64,000 bases of DNA from Apostichopus japonicus (lineage: Eukaryota > Echinodermata > Holothuroidea > Aspidochirotida > Stichopodidae): contig NC_092575.1 in NCBI RefSeq assembly GCF_037975245.1, positions 21,909,841-21,973,840 on the forward strand, in the 5' to 3' direction. Position 1 is the stretch's first letter, and the number at the start of each line of letters is the position of its first letter. Positions 39,936-54,156 of this stretch are shown piece by piece. The position numbers and the translations under genes were made by a program. Under the pieces are notes generated by a model. The model saw only the letters and a program-made list of their open reading frames with translations. It did not search any database and was not told the DNA's origin.

Positions 39936-40843
39936 AATGGTAACATGTATAATGATATACCAAACTGGGACTGCATAGGTAATATGCGGTAAGATACTAT
40001 TGTTGATTTACAAAAGGAATATATATATATAAAAGTATAAGTTTTGTTTATTTACAAATAACTGTGTGAAATCATTCATTGTGCAGGAACAATATTTCTT
40101 TATCGTTAGAGATAAATAATGTTTGAGAAAATGTTCCTGTAAATTTATACAGAGCAAGACAAGTTGTTAACCTACAACCAGAGTTGTGTTTATATAAACA
40201 CAATTGTCGTAAATTTACAATTACTTATGTGATATCTTAAATGATGCACAAACAAAACTTTCTTTATAGTTACAAAATGTATTAACATTTTTTCTGTGAA
40301 TGAAAACAAGCACTATGTGGCAATACAATATGTAGACCTACAGCATAAGTAGTGTTTAGAAATATTAAATGTTGTAAAGTTACAGTAAAACCGTCATTTG
40401 TGCAGGAACACCAGTTTTTATAGGGTTACAAACAAATCATGTCAGCGGAAGAAAGTTTCTTCGCCGGCACAATTATTTGTAACAGAGTACCATCCATTTT
40501 CAAGTATTAGTTGCACTACTAAATGTGAAGTGACAGCAGGAGTAAGACTTGCTTCATAGCAGGAAAGGTATTCGCGCTATTATACATTTCCTAGCTTACA
40601 GTTACAGTTGATCATACTAATACATTTCTACTTTTCTGTTTTTAATATCATTAACATAATCGATTTATGGGAAAAGGTGTGTGGGGATTAAATGGGGTCA
40701 ATCATGAACCTCTTGAAAACGTTGAGACGACCAGCCTTTTAACTAAAAGATTGTTTGAGAGATATACTATCAACTTGCATAGCTAACCAAGAGCTAACCA
40801 AGAAAAAAACACTGATATAGAGAATCATTCGGTTTTCATTGAA

Positions 40844-41221
40844 CTATGAAGCTCGGAGGAATATCATAATTATAAACTTACATACTGTTACAACGTTAAC
40901 TTCAAAGTTCTTTGAAATTTTTCCACTATCTACCAGAGTTACCAAAAACACACGATCATGTGCGCTAGAGACGTTTGCTATCATTAGTGTTCCATTTTGG
41001 AAAACATCATAACTCCCGTTAATATAAGCTGTCCCTGATGTTGTATATTCACCATTCTTCTGTTGTTCCCTTCGAATGATTAAATTAGCTGATTTGGCGG
41101 GTGAGTCGTACCAGTACACTCCACGGAAGTCAACTGGAAATGTACATGACACCGTAGCACCGTGCCCGAATTGTACATACTGTGTGTTGTCACAGGTCCA
41201 CGATAATGGCTCTGTAAGAAT
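40844..41221 (-). pseudogene. Partial inverted copy of the unit B Ig exon
   Basis: Minus-strand frame from [16 protein letters not shown] to VVTVCK, cut off upstream at the arm fusion. It reads NGTLMIA like unit A, whereas the unit B exon reads NGTPMIA, so this copy keeps the older residue. Confidence 0.75.
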
Positions 41222-41540
41222 AGATAGAGTCGAAAGAGCCCCTACAGACCATTCTCGCCCCCCTTGACCTTTACCCTTGCTCCGCCACTGGTTGTACTGG
41301 CCCGACTCGCGTTGGTATGAGTTCGATTCCTAAACTGTTTCCCAGCTTATACTGTGGCTAATTCCCTTCTTTTCAGGTTCCATACGTACTTTCACCATTT
41401 TAGTTCTTTTTGGTACTTTTCCAAGCTTGAGAGATTTATGTGGTTGTTGAATTGCTGCTTAAAGAGACCTCCGGAAATGGAGATGCGCGACTTAGATTAT
41501 GTGTCCGATTTGACTTTGGCTTTGTATACTAATGCTCTGG

Positions 41541-41616
<76 letters not shown>

Positions 41617-41684
41617 GCTATATATAGGCTATATAGGCTATATATATATATAATTGTTTAACAGTTTTTCCGTTATTCCTATAT

Positions 41685-41725
<41 letters not shown>

Positions 41726-41829
41726 ATATATATAGGCTATATATAGGCTATATATATATATAATTGTTTAACAGTTTTTCCGTTATTCCTATATACACAC
41801 ATATATATATATATATTGTATATATATAG

Positions 41830-41883
<54 letters not shown>

Positions 41884-42814
41884 AATATATTATTAAAATA
41901 TATATATATACATATGTGTGTATATAGGAATAACTGAAAAACTGTTTAACAACTATATATATATATATAGCCTTTATATATTTCCTATGTAAATAGCCTA
42001 TATATATATATCTATATATATATATATAGATATATATATATATATATATCTATATATATATATGTGTGTGTGTGTGTGTTTTTTTTTTATATATGTTCAA
42101 GATTAAAAAATTGTACACGCCTTCTTTAACAACCCTTTCAACCCTTATATATATATATACATTATAACGAAAGTGGGTCCTTATCAAATATTTCCAGGAA
42201 GCTTTAATACCTATCAGTTTCATACTCCAACTGTTGTTCTCGACTATTTCAATTTCAATTTCAAATATATTACTTATATGTTTGTACAAGATAAATTCAA
42301 TGTAACATGATATGATATTTTAAAACTACTTAAACTCAATGTCAAACTTTAAAATTCAAAATTCAGTAAAAGTGAAACGTTGAGCTATATAATAAATGGA
42401 CGCTCCATTAACTTTTGTGTATTACTTCAGAACAAAGTTGTTTCACATTAGAGACAGTTAACATATATTAACTTCGTTGATTTACCTGAATAGATTTGCA
42501 ACGAAAAGATACAAGCAGCGACTATCAATTGCATTCTACAATTGTTATTACTCTGATATATATCAACTTCAATTTCAAATTTATTCGCATAGGTTTGTGC
42601 AAAAATAAATAAATACAAGTTAACGTTTTATTACATTTCAAAACGTTGATGTCAAACAAAAGGTACCAACGCGTGTTAGTATGTTCTAATAGTTTTATTC
42701 CTCTTTTTTCGAAAATACAAGGAAAGTTAATTACTTTGGCGATGCTAGCTCGATCATAATAACTTATCTCACCTTGAAGCAAGCTCTGTTACAACCTACG
42801 CTACCGGAATAAAT

Positions 42815-42881
42815 GGAGACTAATCATTTCCTGGTTGTTTGTGTTATCGTGGTGCTAACCATACCCTGCCAATCAACAGGT
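42815..42881 (+). CDS. Signal-peptide exon METNHFLVV..., arm 2 copy
   Basis: Identical coding sequence to the minus-strand exon at 31528-31594, now on the plus strand with an intact ATG and g|gtaagt. No plus-strand Ig exon follows in the inverted block, so it is probably an orphan. Confidence 0.5.
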
Positions 42882-45800
42882 AAGTTACTTTTCCACAGTG
42901 TGATGGCGTTACAGTAGGCAGTCGATACAAAATGTACCAAATCATCACCTCACTGTCTTGTATTGAATAAATTAGATTGTAATTTGAATACAGAATATGA
43001 CTGGAGGGGTTCTATAAAGATACCGATTTCAAGAGAAAAAGTGGTTGTACTTATAACTATTGGAGACATACTTAAGAAACAAAATGTTATATGTGCCCGG
43101 TGAATTTGAGCTCAATCGCTTTTCTTCCTGCAATTGGTATCCAAAGAGTTCTGCCCACGTGTCCAATGAATGTTAGGAACGCAGCAGCGACAGCATTGCT
43201 AATGTCTGCTTGAGATATATAAACATTAAAAAATAGCCTTAACAGGTGTACGCTAATACTTGTTGCCTTTTTCTTTAATTATTAGTACCATATCATTATC
43301 AGGCGTCAAAATTTAAAACACACAATTCAATGGCAAATAAAACGTTGAGGTATATAATATATGGACGCTACATTAACTTTATAATTGATGTTATTTCAGA
43401 ACAAAGTTGTTTCACATTAGAGGCAGTTAACTAATATAACTTAGTTGATTTACCTGATTTGACTTGCAAGGAAAATATACAAGCAGCGCAAATGATTCCT
43501 CTGATGAAATACATTGTAGAAATTGTCCAATAAACTAAAACAGTCGTATAACCAACTGACAAGGAGGCATGCGTCTTTACATAGGCTAAGCATATGTAAC
43601 TCTGGGCAATACGAAAGTACCATGTTGATATCAATAGAGAAATACAAACCTCCAGACTGGCAGACAATATAATGCTTTCAATTTTAATACAATGAGGTCT
43701 CAGTGAATATGACTCAGTAAAACACCAATCTTAACACCAGTGACTTCACAAGGCTCTACACTCACTTATTTTTGTGTTTTTATGTCATGTTTTTATGCCA
43801 AGCATGTCATGTCAACTCCCACGCACCATTTTGATCATCCAGGTCAAAGGTATATATTACCTTGAAACAAACATCAAGTGCTTTCAGGAGAGGTGTTTGA
43901 CTTAACGCCTTTTGGTAATTACCACGAAAACTTGTTGTGGAGAGATCTGTGTACCTCACATGACAAGAACGAAAGGCTGTACACGATGAATGTATGTGTT
44001 TTTCAGGTAATGTTCCAAACTGATGCTCTCCTAGAGTAAAAATAAAAATATACTTAGGTTCTGTTTTAGCCAATGTAGACGTTCGGATACAATCTGCCCC
44101 TAAAGTCCCACAGTTTTTCATTGGTGCAGACATCATCTCCCACCCCCCCCCCCACCCCATCCCCTTCAACCAGACACAAATAAAATGCAATTTAGATTCC
44201 ACTTGCATGGAGTATATTAGAGAATATGTTTTTGGGGGAAGTTACAATGGTGATTAAACATGAATGGTTATGTGCAATGTGAAGGGAAGCACATACCTTC
44301 CTCTTAACAGACAGGTCCTAAACCAGTATATCATTTGGCGAGGTTTATTCAATATCATCAAACAAAACTTGAAGTATTTGGTTCATATTAAGTGGATCAT
44401 CAGTATTCCATCCCATGACATTGGACATATGCACTGAACAGAAAACAGCCAATTCAGAAATTTCGCCTGAAGAAATTCAGACATTTTAATTGGAAGCAAT
44501 CAGTGTCAATGAAAACACTGGCAAATAACTGGCAATAATACCCATAAATACTGAAAACAGCTTGTAGTATTACTTTAAGTAAACTTCAAGTTAATTTTGA
44601 AAATAATAACAGCCCTCACAACTTTTAATAAGCTACCAGCTGTAGCAAGAGTGCTTCCATGTATTCCTTGTTGTTAAGTATTCCTTCAGTAAGTTAGTTT
44701 GGAAAACTAATCTTTGCTTTATTTTTTCCAAGAATCTTATTCTAAACAACATTAACTTGTCATCAATCTATCATAAAATATTGGTAAGGGACTATCTTGG
44801 CTTTGAAACCATCGTGCCACTTTAAAAGTATAAAACATCTTATGTAGTTAAAATTCACAAACGCAGGCCTCCACACTGGACAATCTTCCTCCATTACCCT
44901 TTGTTCGTCCAGATAAATAACAGGGAGAAGATGAGGGCAGCATCCTTCTGATCCTCTAAATGAATGAAAATATTGACAAATTGTAAGCTCAGAGTTCCAA
45001 CCAAAGAAATGATAAGCTTCCTTAAACATATAGCAAGCCTCCACACTAGACAATCTTCCTCCATTACCCTTTGTTCGTCCAGATAAATATCAGGGAGAAG
45101 ATGAGGGCAGAACCCTTCTGATCCTCTAAATGAATGAAATTATTGACAAATTGTAAGCTCAGAGTTCCAACCAAAGAAATGATAAGCTTCCTTAAACATA
45201 TAAGATATCAGACTTATTATACAAACGCATGTAGCCAAATCCATAGTTGCACATATGCAAGATGAATACACAGCCCCAATTGCAAGGAGTGTCACACTTG
45301 TTTCTTCTCTGGTTTGACATCAATATCACAATTCCATACTTAATAGCTTAACAATGCACACAAAAAACAACCCGTTTTCGGTAACATTTTACCAGTTTGC
45401 ACAGACATAAGATAATTTTGTCTGTTAAGCCACTTAAGAAACTGTTTAGACCAATAATACTCATTCCTTGGACCAATTTCCCAAAACCCAAATTAGCATC
45501 GTCATCTTTTAAGAACAAAACAACTCCTAACGAAAGACATCGTTGAAAATTGCTGGTAACTTGCATGGAAAGGACATAAATAAACTTACACTCTTATTGG
45601 AACGTTTGTCAACAGGGCAGTTTAGTAAAATATTGGAGAGCTCACTTAATTTCACAGACAGTTTGAAAGCAGATAATAATCCTCGGAAGAAAGAATGCAT
45701 CAACTAGGGAACCATTCCTTGTTCCTAAGTTGCAATTGGTGGCACCAAGTCAAAAGCGAACCAATACATTTAACACTACATACTCACGAGTATTTTTGTA

Positions 45801-46345
45801 CTTAAGCAAGGGAAATCAGTTGTGTCCACAACTATAATACATACTCATAATAACTAGATGACAGCATTTACATTTACCTGCAGACAAATTATCATCGCTT
45901 TTGCCTCATTCTTTATCAAGAAGAACACACAAGGTTTACTATCTGACTGCTCATAAGTGACCACTATGAGTATAAGAGTTTTCCTCGTTAGGGATGAAGG
46001 ACATCAAAATCTTTCTCAATCTGTTCAGACAACAGATAACACAGAAAAAATATACTAAACATGTAAATGACATATGAAAGGAAACTACTGGTACTTCAAT
46101 GCGTCCTCCCATTTAAACAGCAAAAGGTTAATTTTTTTGCCAAAAGCAACTAAATTATGCTCTAGACGGGTCAGCGATTTTGAAACATAGTTGTATTAGT
46201 TTCCTCTCATTATATAAATTTCTACCTCATATGAGTATATTTGTAATATCATCCCTCCCTTACAACAAAGAAACAGGGGCTCAGAAAGGTACCCTGGAGA
46301 TATTATCCCATCTTGATTGACATTCCAACTCGGTTATGATTTATA

Positions 46346-46490
46346 TTTATAAAACTATACGGTGCAATTATACTATGGTAAATTTAACATAATTGTACCA
46401 TGATTTTACCACAGTAGAACATATATGGGTCACACTATGAAACATGATGGTACATTTACAGCAATTTTCCATGATTTTGTCCCATATTTT
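46346..46490. repeat. Degenerate TTACCATGATTTTACCACAG repeat at right edge of arm 2
   Basis: Contains actatggtaaatttaacat, accatgattttaccacag and gatggtacatttac, the same word set as the satellite at 39,510-39,935. Confidence 0.55.
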
Positions 46491-46906
46491 TGCAATACTG
46501 ATATGACAAACCTTTTGTTCTATTCATATCTTAATGTTGGCAATATAAATTACCTGTGGATATGAGTTGAATAAAGAAGAGAGACAAACTGCTATTCTTA
46601 TATGTTATAGTATGCATCTCTTTTCCTAAAAAAAACAAGCAGAGGATAGATACATAGAGAATTCCTTCATGGAATCCCTGATATATTTGAGAGGAGACCA
46701 CAATTAATTCTTTTTTCATTACTAGGGAGAACCTAAAAGCCTTTAAAATGTAAAAAGAACTATTTAAACTAGCACACATAAGGCATAGCTTCTGTGCCTC
46801 AACACTGTGGCACACAAAAATTGACCAATCAGTGTCCTCAGATTTGGGTATTCTCTGTCAGGTCCATTAAATGACTTGACAAGTCTATGTATCTATGATC
46901 AGAGTT

Positions 46907-47269
46907 AGTGCGGTGAGGTGGCAGAACGGGAGAGTACACGTCTGCAGTGCCTGAGGTCCCTGGTTCAAACCTCGGTGTCGACACTGACACCAATTTTCAC
47001 CCCGCTCCTTTCTCGTGGTAGGAAAGTGGCTACACGTGGAAGCGGTACTCACGTCCTTCGGAGGGGACGTTAAATTGCGGTCCCGGGAGCAGGACTACAC
47101 ACCCCTGCCTCGTTACTTCAGGGCACTATTCGAAAAGAGAAGGCGAGTTTCGCCGGTGTCCTTCCACGCACAAAAACTTGGAACCTCAATAATTTCCGAC
47201 TAAGGATTTCCTTAGTCTGCTGAAGCACCTTCGGGTGGAAGCGTAATACGAGGTGTATCATATCATATC
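46907..47269 (+). mobile_element. tRNA-derived SINE, copy 1
   Basis: tRNA-like head with A-box region gtggcagaacggg and B box GGTTCAAACC, a central domain (cttcggaggggacgttaaat) and an (atatc)n tail. Flanked by the 12-bp target duplication atgatcagagtt (46895-46906 and 47270-47281). The frames at 47,015 are not genes. Confidence 0.8.
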
Positions 47270-47281
47270 ATGATCAGAGTT

Positions 47282-47580
47282 GAGCGGTGAGGTGGCAGAA
47301 CGGGAGAGTGCACGTCTGCAGTACCTGAGGTCCCTGGTTCAAACCTCGGTGTCGACACTGACACCAATTTTCACCCCGCTCCTTTCTCGTGGTAGGAAAG
47401 TGGCTACACGTGGAAAGCGGTACTCACGTCCTTCGGAGGGGACGTTAAATTGCGGTCCCGGGAGCAGGATTACACACCCCTGCCTCGTTACTTCAGGGCA
47501 CTATTCGAAAAGAGAAGGCGAAATTCGCCGGTGTCCTTCCACGCACAAAAAAAAACATGGAGCCTCAATAATTACCGTCC
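47282..47580 (+). mobile_element. tRNA-derived SINE, copy 2
   Basis: About 97% like copy 1 over its length, starting directly after copy 1's target duplication. It lacks the taaggatttccttag tail and ends in an A-run and attaccgtcc. Back-to-back insertion or tandem duplication. Confidence 0.75.
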
Positions 47581-47870
47581 TTACGTCCAATGGGTAAGTA
47601 TTGCATGAATGACTTGAAGTGTATACACGGATACCTGGATAGAGATTGGACATAGAAAATGCAGCTATTTACCGGTCGGAAACATGATTCACATGAAATT
47701 TTTAGAAAATATTGCTATTAAATTAATGTTTTTGTCGTTTAATTTGATGTGTAAAAGATGGTTTGGGTGGTAGGTTTGTCTTTCATATTTCCACTACAAT
47801 TATGACGAATTGGGAACGTGTTGGGGAAAAACATAAAGTGCATCTTTTCACAACAGAAAGTATTATTTTA

Positions 47871-48265
47871 CCAGTTTTGAGGTGATGTTGTGGTTAAAAC
47901 TTTCAAATATATGCCATATATCCCTCTGCCCCTCGATTCTGTGCCCCTCTCCCAGATAATCTAACCTCTACTGCCGATTCTGCATTTTGGAGTCGGTTAT
48001 TATTCAAGTCTGGCACGTGTTCCGTGTCGTTACAATATAAAATGTGCTCTATGCTTTCCGTTTTTAATAATTTCATAGCCGTCAATTTAACTTTCAATTA
48101 CCACAGAATTCACGGGCTTCAGTTCTGGAAGAGTTCGCTGACACGCTATTAGTAAGTTTCTTGGGTTAATATTAGTATGTGACAGTGTCTTGCTCTCGGC
48201 CACCCATTTTTAGACCACGTATGTCAGTAAGTTACGTTACAGTCATACCGTAATCTAAGAAATAG
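47871..48265 (+). pseudogene. Third copy of the mini-exon segment, broken acceptor
   Basis: Aligns with 7320-7710 and 7889-8270. The mini-exon (about 48114-48153: [12 protein letters not shown]) is intact and followed by gtaagt, but the acceptor is cacgg instead of cacag. Confidence 0.65.
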
Positions 48266-48271
48266 TTAGGA

Positions 48272-48389
<118 letters not shown>

Positions 48390-49181
48390 AGGCTAGTAGA
48401 ACACTAGTAGTTGTAACTCAGAGTTTCACGCGTTGAGCGATCATCAGACAACTTGTCTGAATGCTTTTAGCAACAGCCGATGTAATGAATGACATAATCA
48501 ACTGAGTTGATATACATTCTAAAAGCAATTACTTTAAGATAAAGATAGCTCTATAATATTCCTCACGAAGAGATTCCTAGAGTTTTTTTAAAACTTTTCT
48601 TACGTTTCTTTTAATCGCTTTTATTAGTTAGCATAGGATTTGGGAATCATTTTATATATGCGCAATACCTGTAGCAACGATGCTTTGACATTCGCTGATC
48701 CTACACAAGCTCATGAAATCCAACAGTGTATGATGTTTCTGTTATCATTTAGACCATTCATTTTGACTTCCCTTACTGCTAAACAGCTGTTAGTAGACCA
48801 AACTTAAATTAGCTCTGCCTCCATAAAACAGGTCTGAGATTAAAGTTATATGGCTCATGGAAGAGCGATGTCAGGGAAACATCTCTCCTTATGTGTGCAT
48901 AGATTGCCGACAGGTCTAAGTCTCTCTAGCGAACTGAGTTCGTACTGTGATTGGTATGCTTGAACAAACTGTCACTGAATGTCAGTATAACCAACTACAT
49001 GGTTTTCTCCCTTCCGACGATAATGATGATAGCTTTAATATATACATAAACCAACAGCACATCATCAACTTAGATTCTGTGAAATACGGTATGGTCGTTC
49101 AAAACTAGACATTTCTACAGAGATCGCAAAAGCTGTTGGAATAATCGCACTAAGTGCACATTACCAAAGAAGTATTTTACT

Positions 49182-49183
<2 letters not shown>

Positions 49184-49253
<70 letters not shown>

Positions 49254-49270
49254 ATATGTATATATACATA
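49184..49270. repeat. (TA)n microsatellite
   Basis: TA tract with tatgtata interruptions, in sequence with no unit A match (about 48,560-49,560). No gene was seen around it. Confidence 0.85.
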
Positions 49271-50894
49271 CATATTACTTAAGTAAGCTTATATACTGCA
49301 CTACCATCTGGGTCTAGTACAAGGAGACGTACCTACTGTTCTGTAATGAGGGGAGATGAGACATATCTCGCATCTCCTACCTAATAACTTAAATGAATGA
49401 TTTATTCAAGTAAAATAATGAAATCCATCATCACCTCAATCGACAGTCAAATCACCAGCATTCCAGTACTTATTTTCTCTCATCCTCTATTCCGGTCTCA
49501 TTCCATTAAGCAATGAAATTCACTATACCTAATACAATACTTACATAAGTAAGTGTAAATTTTGTACAACGTCGTATTAGCTATTTAACTAATCGATATT
49601 AATGTTCTATATTATCCATGTTTAAATTGAAATTTATCCATTTATGTTTGATTTGGTAGCACATTGATATGCACTGTGGTCTTGAATTGTACAACGAACT
49701 GCTGGGCGTACGGTATTTGTTTGTTTCGACTTTATTTACTTCCTTCTCTATTTGCTGCAAGCTCACAGGTAGGGTACCCATTTTATTTGTACTCTTCCTT
49801 TCCAATTGAATTTATACTTTATGTTATTAACTCTTGTCCTTTTGTGCACTTAATACGTATGATCCATAAATAAACGACACGGAACTTGTGTGGAACTTCA
49901 ATCTTTGTTAGCCGTTTCCCTTGAAAACTGGAAATCGGGGATGTAAGCAGATCATGAAAATTGTGTCCAAACACAGCTTGGGGAAAATTTGAACGTAATG
50001 CCAACATGGCATGAACAAACGTAAAGAGTTTAACTCCTTCAAAGGGATAAGCTTTCTGGATTGATCTGTTAAGCTAGCATCTTTTTTGAATGTAATAACC
50101 CATATATCAACATATCAACCAGTATTCTTTATTCATAAGCTGAACACTTATCAATATATGAACCGGCTATATTTCTAAGACTTGATCACGTTCCCATCTT
50201 TATCTCATCGTTAAAATATGGATGATGAGATGTTTTGTCGATTAGTCATTGAAGCCCACTACGGCTGTCTCAGCTGCCATAGCAGCGGCTGTTAAAGTAT
50301 AAGAGATAATGAACCTTAGCAGCGATTCTGTAGAGTACTCTCCCATGGAAGTGTGACCGCAAATCTATAGATAGAAGAGGGTTCACACCTGTCAGAGTGT
50401 GCGTGTTTGGTTGTGTCTGTTTGTTTATTATTATTATCAACACCCTTTACGATCGCCTTGTGAAAGTTTTACGGGTGAAACAAAGCGAATTTATAAGGTT
50501 TACGTGCTGTCACCGTTACTGTGAAAAACTTTAAAAAAAAAGACAAACCCCGATAACCCCCCCCCCCCCCCCTCCCACAGACACACCTTCGAACGACTTA
50601 TGTAGATTGGTTTCTCTCAAAATGTTCCGTTGCCTTTTAAGGGATTATCCTTAGCGTCTCCTACATGTATTATAAAAGACGAACTTTGAGGATATAGTCA
50701 ACATTGCTTCTCCTTTACAGGCCGTATGCGATAAAGAATGTACTTCCTCATGTGGTTCGTCTAACTTTCATCTCCACAAATTCATATTACAGTAAACATA
50801 CTCACATGAGAAAATGTTTTCTCCACTTGTTTCAATGCAACTTTTCACCTGTGCAAGAAAAATAGCAACTACCCGATTAGAAACATGAGCAGAT

Positions 50895-51060
50895 GTGAGG
50901 CCAACTTATAAAACACCCTCCACTCCTGTGCCTGTCAGCGCAGTTGAAGGCAGTACAGCCATCGTTATCGTTGTCGCGAGTGCTGAAATACTTCCCTTTA
51001 TTGCAAGAGAGAGCTTTACCTGGACAATGAACTGAACAATTTAATTGTAATTATGGCCAT
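50895..51060 (-). pseudogene. Fibrinogen-like (FReD) domain fragment
   Basis: Minus-strand frame with KYFSTRDNDND, NCADRHRSGGCF and ICSCF then TAA. FReD domains of ficolins and FREPs carry F-T-x-D-x-DND and NCA..y.GGWWY.xC in the same order. The GGWWY site is GGCFI and no NLNG follows. It is short and stops early, so it is a relic or a very diverged domain. Confidence 0.4.
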
Positions 51061-52238
51061 TGGAATGAAACTAAAGCATTGTTTAAAGGAACAGTGACCA
51101 GCAAATGAGATTATTAACCATTACCTATTCGCAAAATTAGAATGATAATATGCTAAATCAACGATAGAAGAACGTTGTCAACCTGAAAATTTTATAGTCT
51201 ACTACTGCTGACATAGTTTGCCATGTTCAACAGAGGTCTTCTTAATGTGCATGATTAATTGGAGGAAACATATCATATCTGATCAGAGAGGACCATTATG
51301 TGGCAACATTGCACATGCACATTTATTGTCTAAACACATTTGTTGAATGACCTGACAATAAATGACTTGTAACTTACACTTATTTGGCGTCTTAACATTA
51401 CCATAGAGGAGACGATACCAATTTGCGACAGTGTACCTCTAGACTATATATTAAAACATTACGACCTACCAGTTGGCATATAATACACGTTCAGAAATTA
51501 AGTTAGTGTTAGTTTCTTAAACTCAATTAATCATCACTGGCAACAGGAACAACAAGAGCGAACCACAAATCAACCTGTTATGCGTAGTCCGATATAACCA
51601 GACATCACATCCCTATTTTGAGAGGAACAATCTTATGATTTTAGGATGAAGGTTCAGTGGTCAAAATACGCTGACACATCAAAAGGAAAGGGTTGTTCAT
51701 AATGGAATTCATCGAAGTCTCGGGCAATCCAAATACAGTAGCTATTGTTTTATTTCTAATATTTTATTCTAATGATTAAATGGTACAGGTCGTAAATGTA
51801 AAAACTCATCACACCTGTTCAGTCTATGGCTTGTGATACTCGTAGGTTATAAAATCTAATTAAAAAAATAAAGGTCGTTAAGGCTTCGTAGATTAAAATT
51901 GCGTTTAAAAAAGTGGTTACAACATGACTTCCAAACACGGCCAAACACAGTGACTATAAGTAGAAATAAAGTAAGCAATATTGGGAACGCGCCAGTTATC
52001 GTACAACGGGCACCATCTTTCATTTAAGGGGTGGGGATAATTGTGGTACTGCACATACACACATACAAACATTTTACCCCTAACAATAGATTGTGGAGCG
52101 ACTATTCATCCACTTAATTGGTCAATAGGACAGTAAAGTATAACTTGCTTACATAATAGAGCTCCATGTTTACACTAACTTTGCATGTTATTAACTCTTT
52201 AGCATGAATATATTATTATTATTAGAACATATACTTAC

Positions 52239-52355
52239 GCCTCCTACCTTCTTCAAAGTTCCTGATACACCGACAACCTTGGCTGTTGCTTGACGAGCCC
52301 TTGTAGTTTCAGTTTCCTCCGCGATACTTCCATCTGAACCACTAGATACCGACAT
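52239..52355 (-). CDS. First coding exon of an unassigned gene
   Basis: ATG at 52355, 39 codons (MSVSSGSDGSIAEETETTRA then RQATAKVVGVSGTLKKVGG), donor ggc|gtaagt, phase 0. A possible next exon is the minus-strand gtgaaaagttgcattgaaac block at about 50,810-50,855 (acceptor cttgcacag, phase 0). No family recognised; there is no signal peptide, so it is probably intracellular. Confidence 0.4.
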
Positions 52356-54156
52356 GCTGTTAGTCAAGCCCGTAACTTGACCTAACGTAGAATTATCTTA
52401 ATATTTTTTTTCTAATCATACTTCCATTAAACTGTCAAGCCATGGCATTCATTACCCATAAGACTTAGTTACTCTTTTCTGTCTAATTGTACATTAAAAT
52501 TTATTGTATGAAAGCATTTATATTCAACCTACCTATAGAAGCATTTTAAATAATAACATTACACATTAAACTAAGCGGTACAAATGAAAATATTATTCCG
52601 CTTCTTGAGCTAGAAAAACACACGCATGAAATATTTAAATATTTGCATTGAAAGCATTGAAAAAATTGCATTTGCATTTGCATTGGAAAATCAAAAGAAA
52701 AAAGGATATATCTAAGCTTTAATTAAATTAATTACATAGTTCGCCAGCTTCTTCCAAGTTCATTGTTGTTAAATTTCGTCATAAAACATCATTAAACATA
52801 GCTTCCTCTGAAGAAACCTTAAACAGCGATGCATCCTAACATGTTCGCCATGTTCACCAAACATCGGACGTATACATATATGTTGCTGGACAATCACTGA
52901 ATAAATATTACGGAACCTAAAATTCGTATAAACATCTTGTTTTCTCTATCTCTCTTGTGGTACTTTCGAACTTCGGAACCCGCACATCCATAAAGTATTA
53001 GCTTGCTAGTACTGGTATAAAGATGTCTGAAGATTTTCCGTTTCAGGGAAATAGTTTACGGTTATAGGTATGCATAGTATACAACAAGTTCCAAATGTCA
53101 CTGGAGATCAGGGATTCTCAATAAACCCGATCCGCGAAGATGTCAACCGGTTCCGCGACACAATTGGCATACCATTTTTCACCAATCAGGTGTGCAGGTA
53201 AGGCATGGCGTAATGCTGTTCAAACTTAGTTCACAGTGTTTCTCGTCTGCCCAACATACGTTAAATATTATTACTGACCCTTCCATATCTGTATAAATCG
53301 AAATGCTGGACAATTAGATTAGAAATCAGCACACTTTGAACGTATGGGTCAAGAAGTGTTCGTATTGTTTGTTTCTTTCTAACGATATGAACTGTCTCAC
53401 ATAGCCACGCATGATATGATACACATATATTTATATATGTCATATTTTCAACTAATTCGAGAACAAAAAAATCTTAAGGACTGAAAGGAAAAAACAACAA
53501 CAATGATGATGCTGTTACAAATCTGTGCAAGCAAGTTACCAATGTCTGTCTAAGGTGGTATACTCCTATTATAGTCTATATCAATCCTCCCGGATGTTCT
53601 CTTTCAGGAAAATTGCCAAAATGCAGTAGGAAAACATCTTTTTTGATACGTTATCAATCAGGATCTGGTGTCTTGTAGCTTGAATGTTGACGAGCATGAA
53701 TGGAAGTACATGTGGTGCAAAAGTTAGGTCCATTGAGGCACTTTTAGATCCGTTTAGACCTTCCAGGAGTAGCGTACGAAAATCGTACGAAAACTACTAA
53801 GTGGAGAGGTTTGTTTACAAGTCCCGAAAATTTCAGGCTCTGATAGCAAAACAACTACATGTTCTTGATACAGATTTTGATAATGCTTTGAAATGCCAAC
53901 TTATCAGTTATCCAGTGTTAGGTAGCGTTTAGCTAGTGAAAACTTCTATCTAGACTTAGAGACCACATTACTTTTGTGATTTATTGTTTCAGTCAATGGG
54001 GCTATTAATGGGCGTATGCTACCTTAATGTTCACCAATTCCAAAAGGGCAAATATCTGTATCTGTGTGTATATAATGAGAAGCATCATGTGCGGTTGACT
54101 TTGTACATACATGACCTGAAGCTATGTAACTGAAGACTGATACAAATACATTCAAC

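Larger units (their letters stand above)
39940..46345 (-). repeat. Inverted repeat arm 2, rearranged 6.4-kb copy
   Basis: Consists of the reverse complement of 36,648-37,928 fused to the reverse complement of 28,058-33,183. The fusion at about 41,221 reads gtaagaatagatagagtcg and shows two bases of microhomology (ta). The 3.46 kb between (rest of MITE, LINE, upstream exon part) is missing. Bounded on both sides by the ACCGCGGTAAA-type repeat. Confidence 0.85.
50020..52550. other. Unit B specific insert
   Basis: A has only about 200 bp here (12,310-12,515). It contains the minus-strand first exon at 52239-52355 and the fibrinogen-like fragment at about 50,895-51,060. A C-run lies at 50,559-50,573. 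No terminal repeats were identified. Confidence 0.5.
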
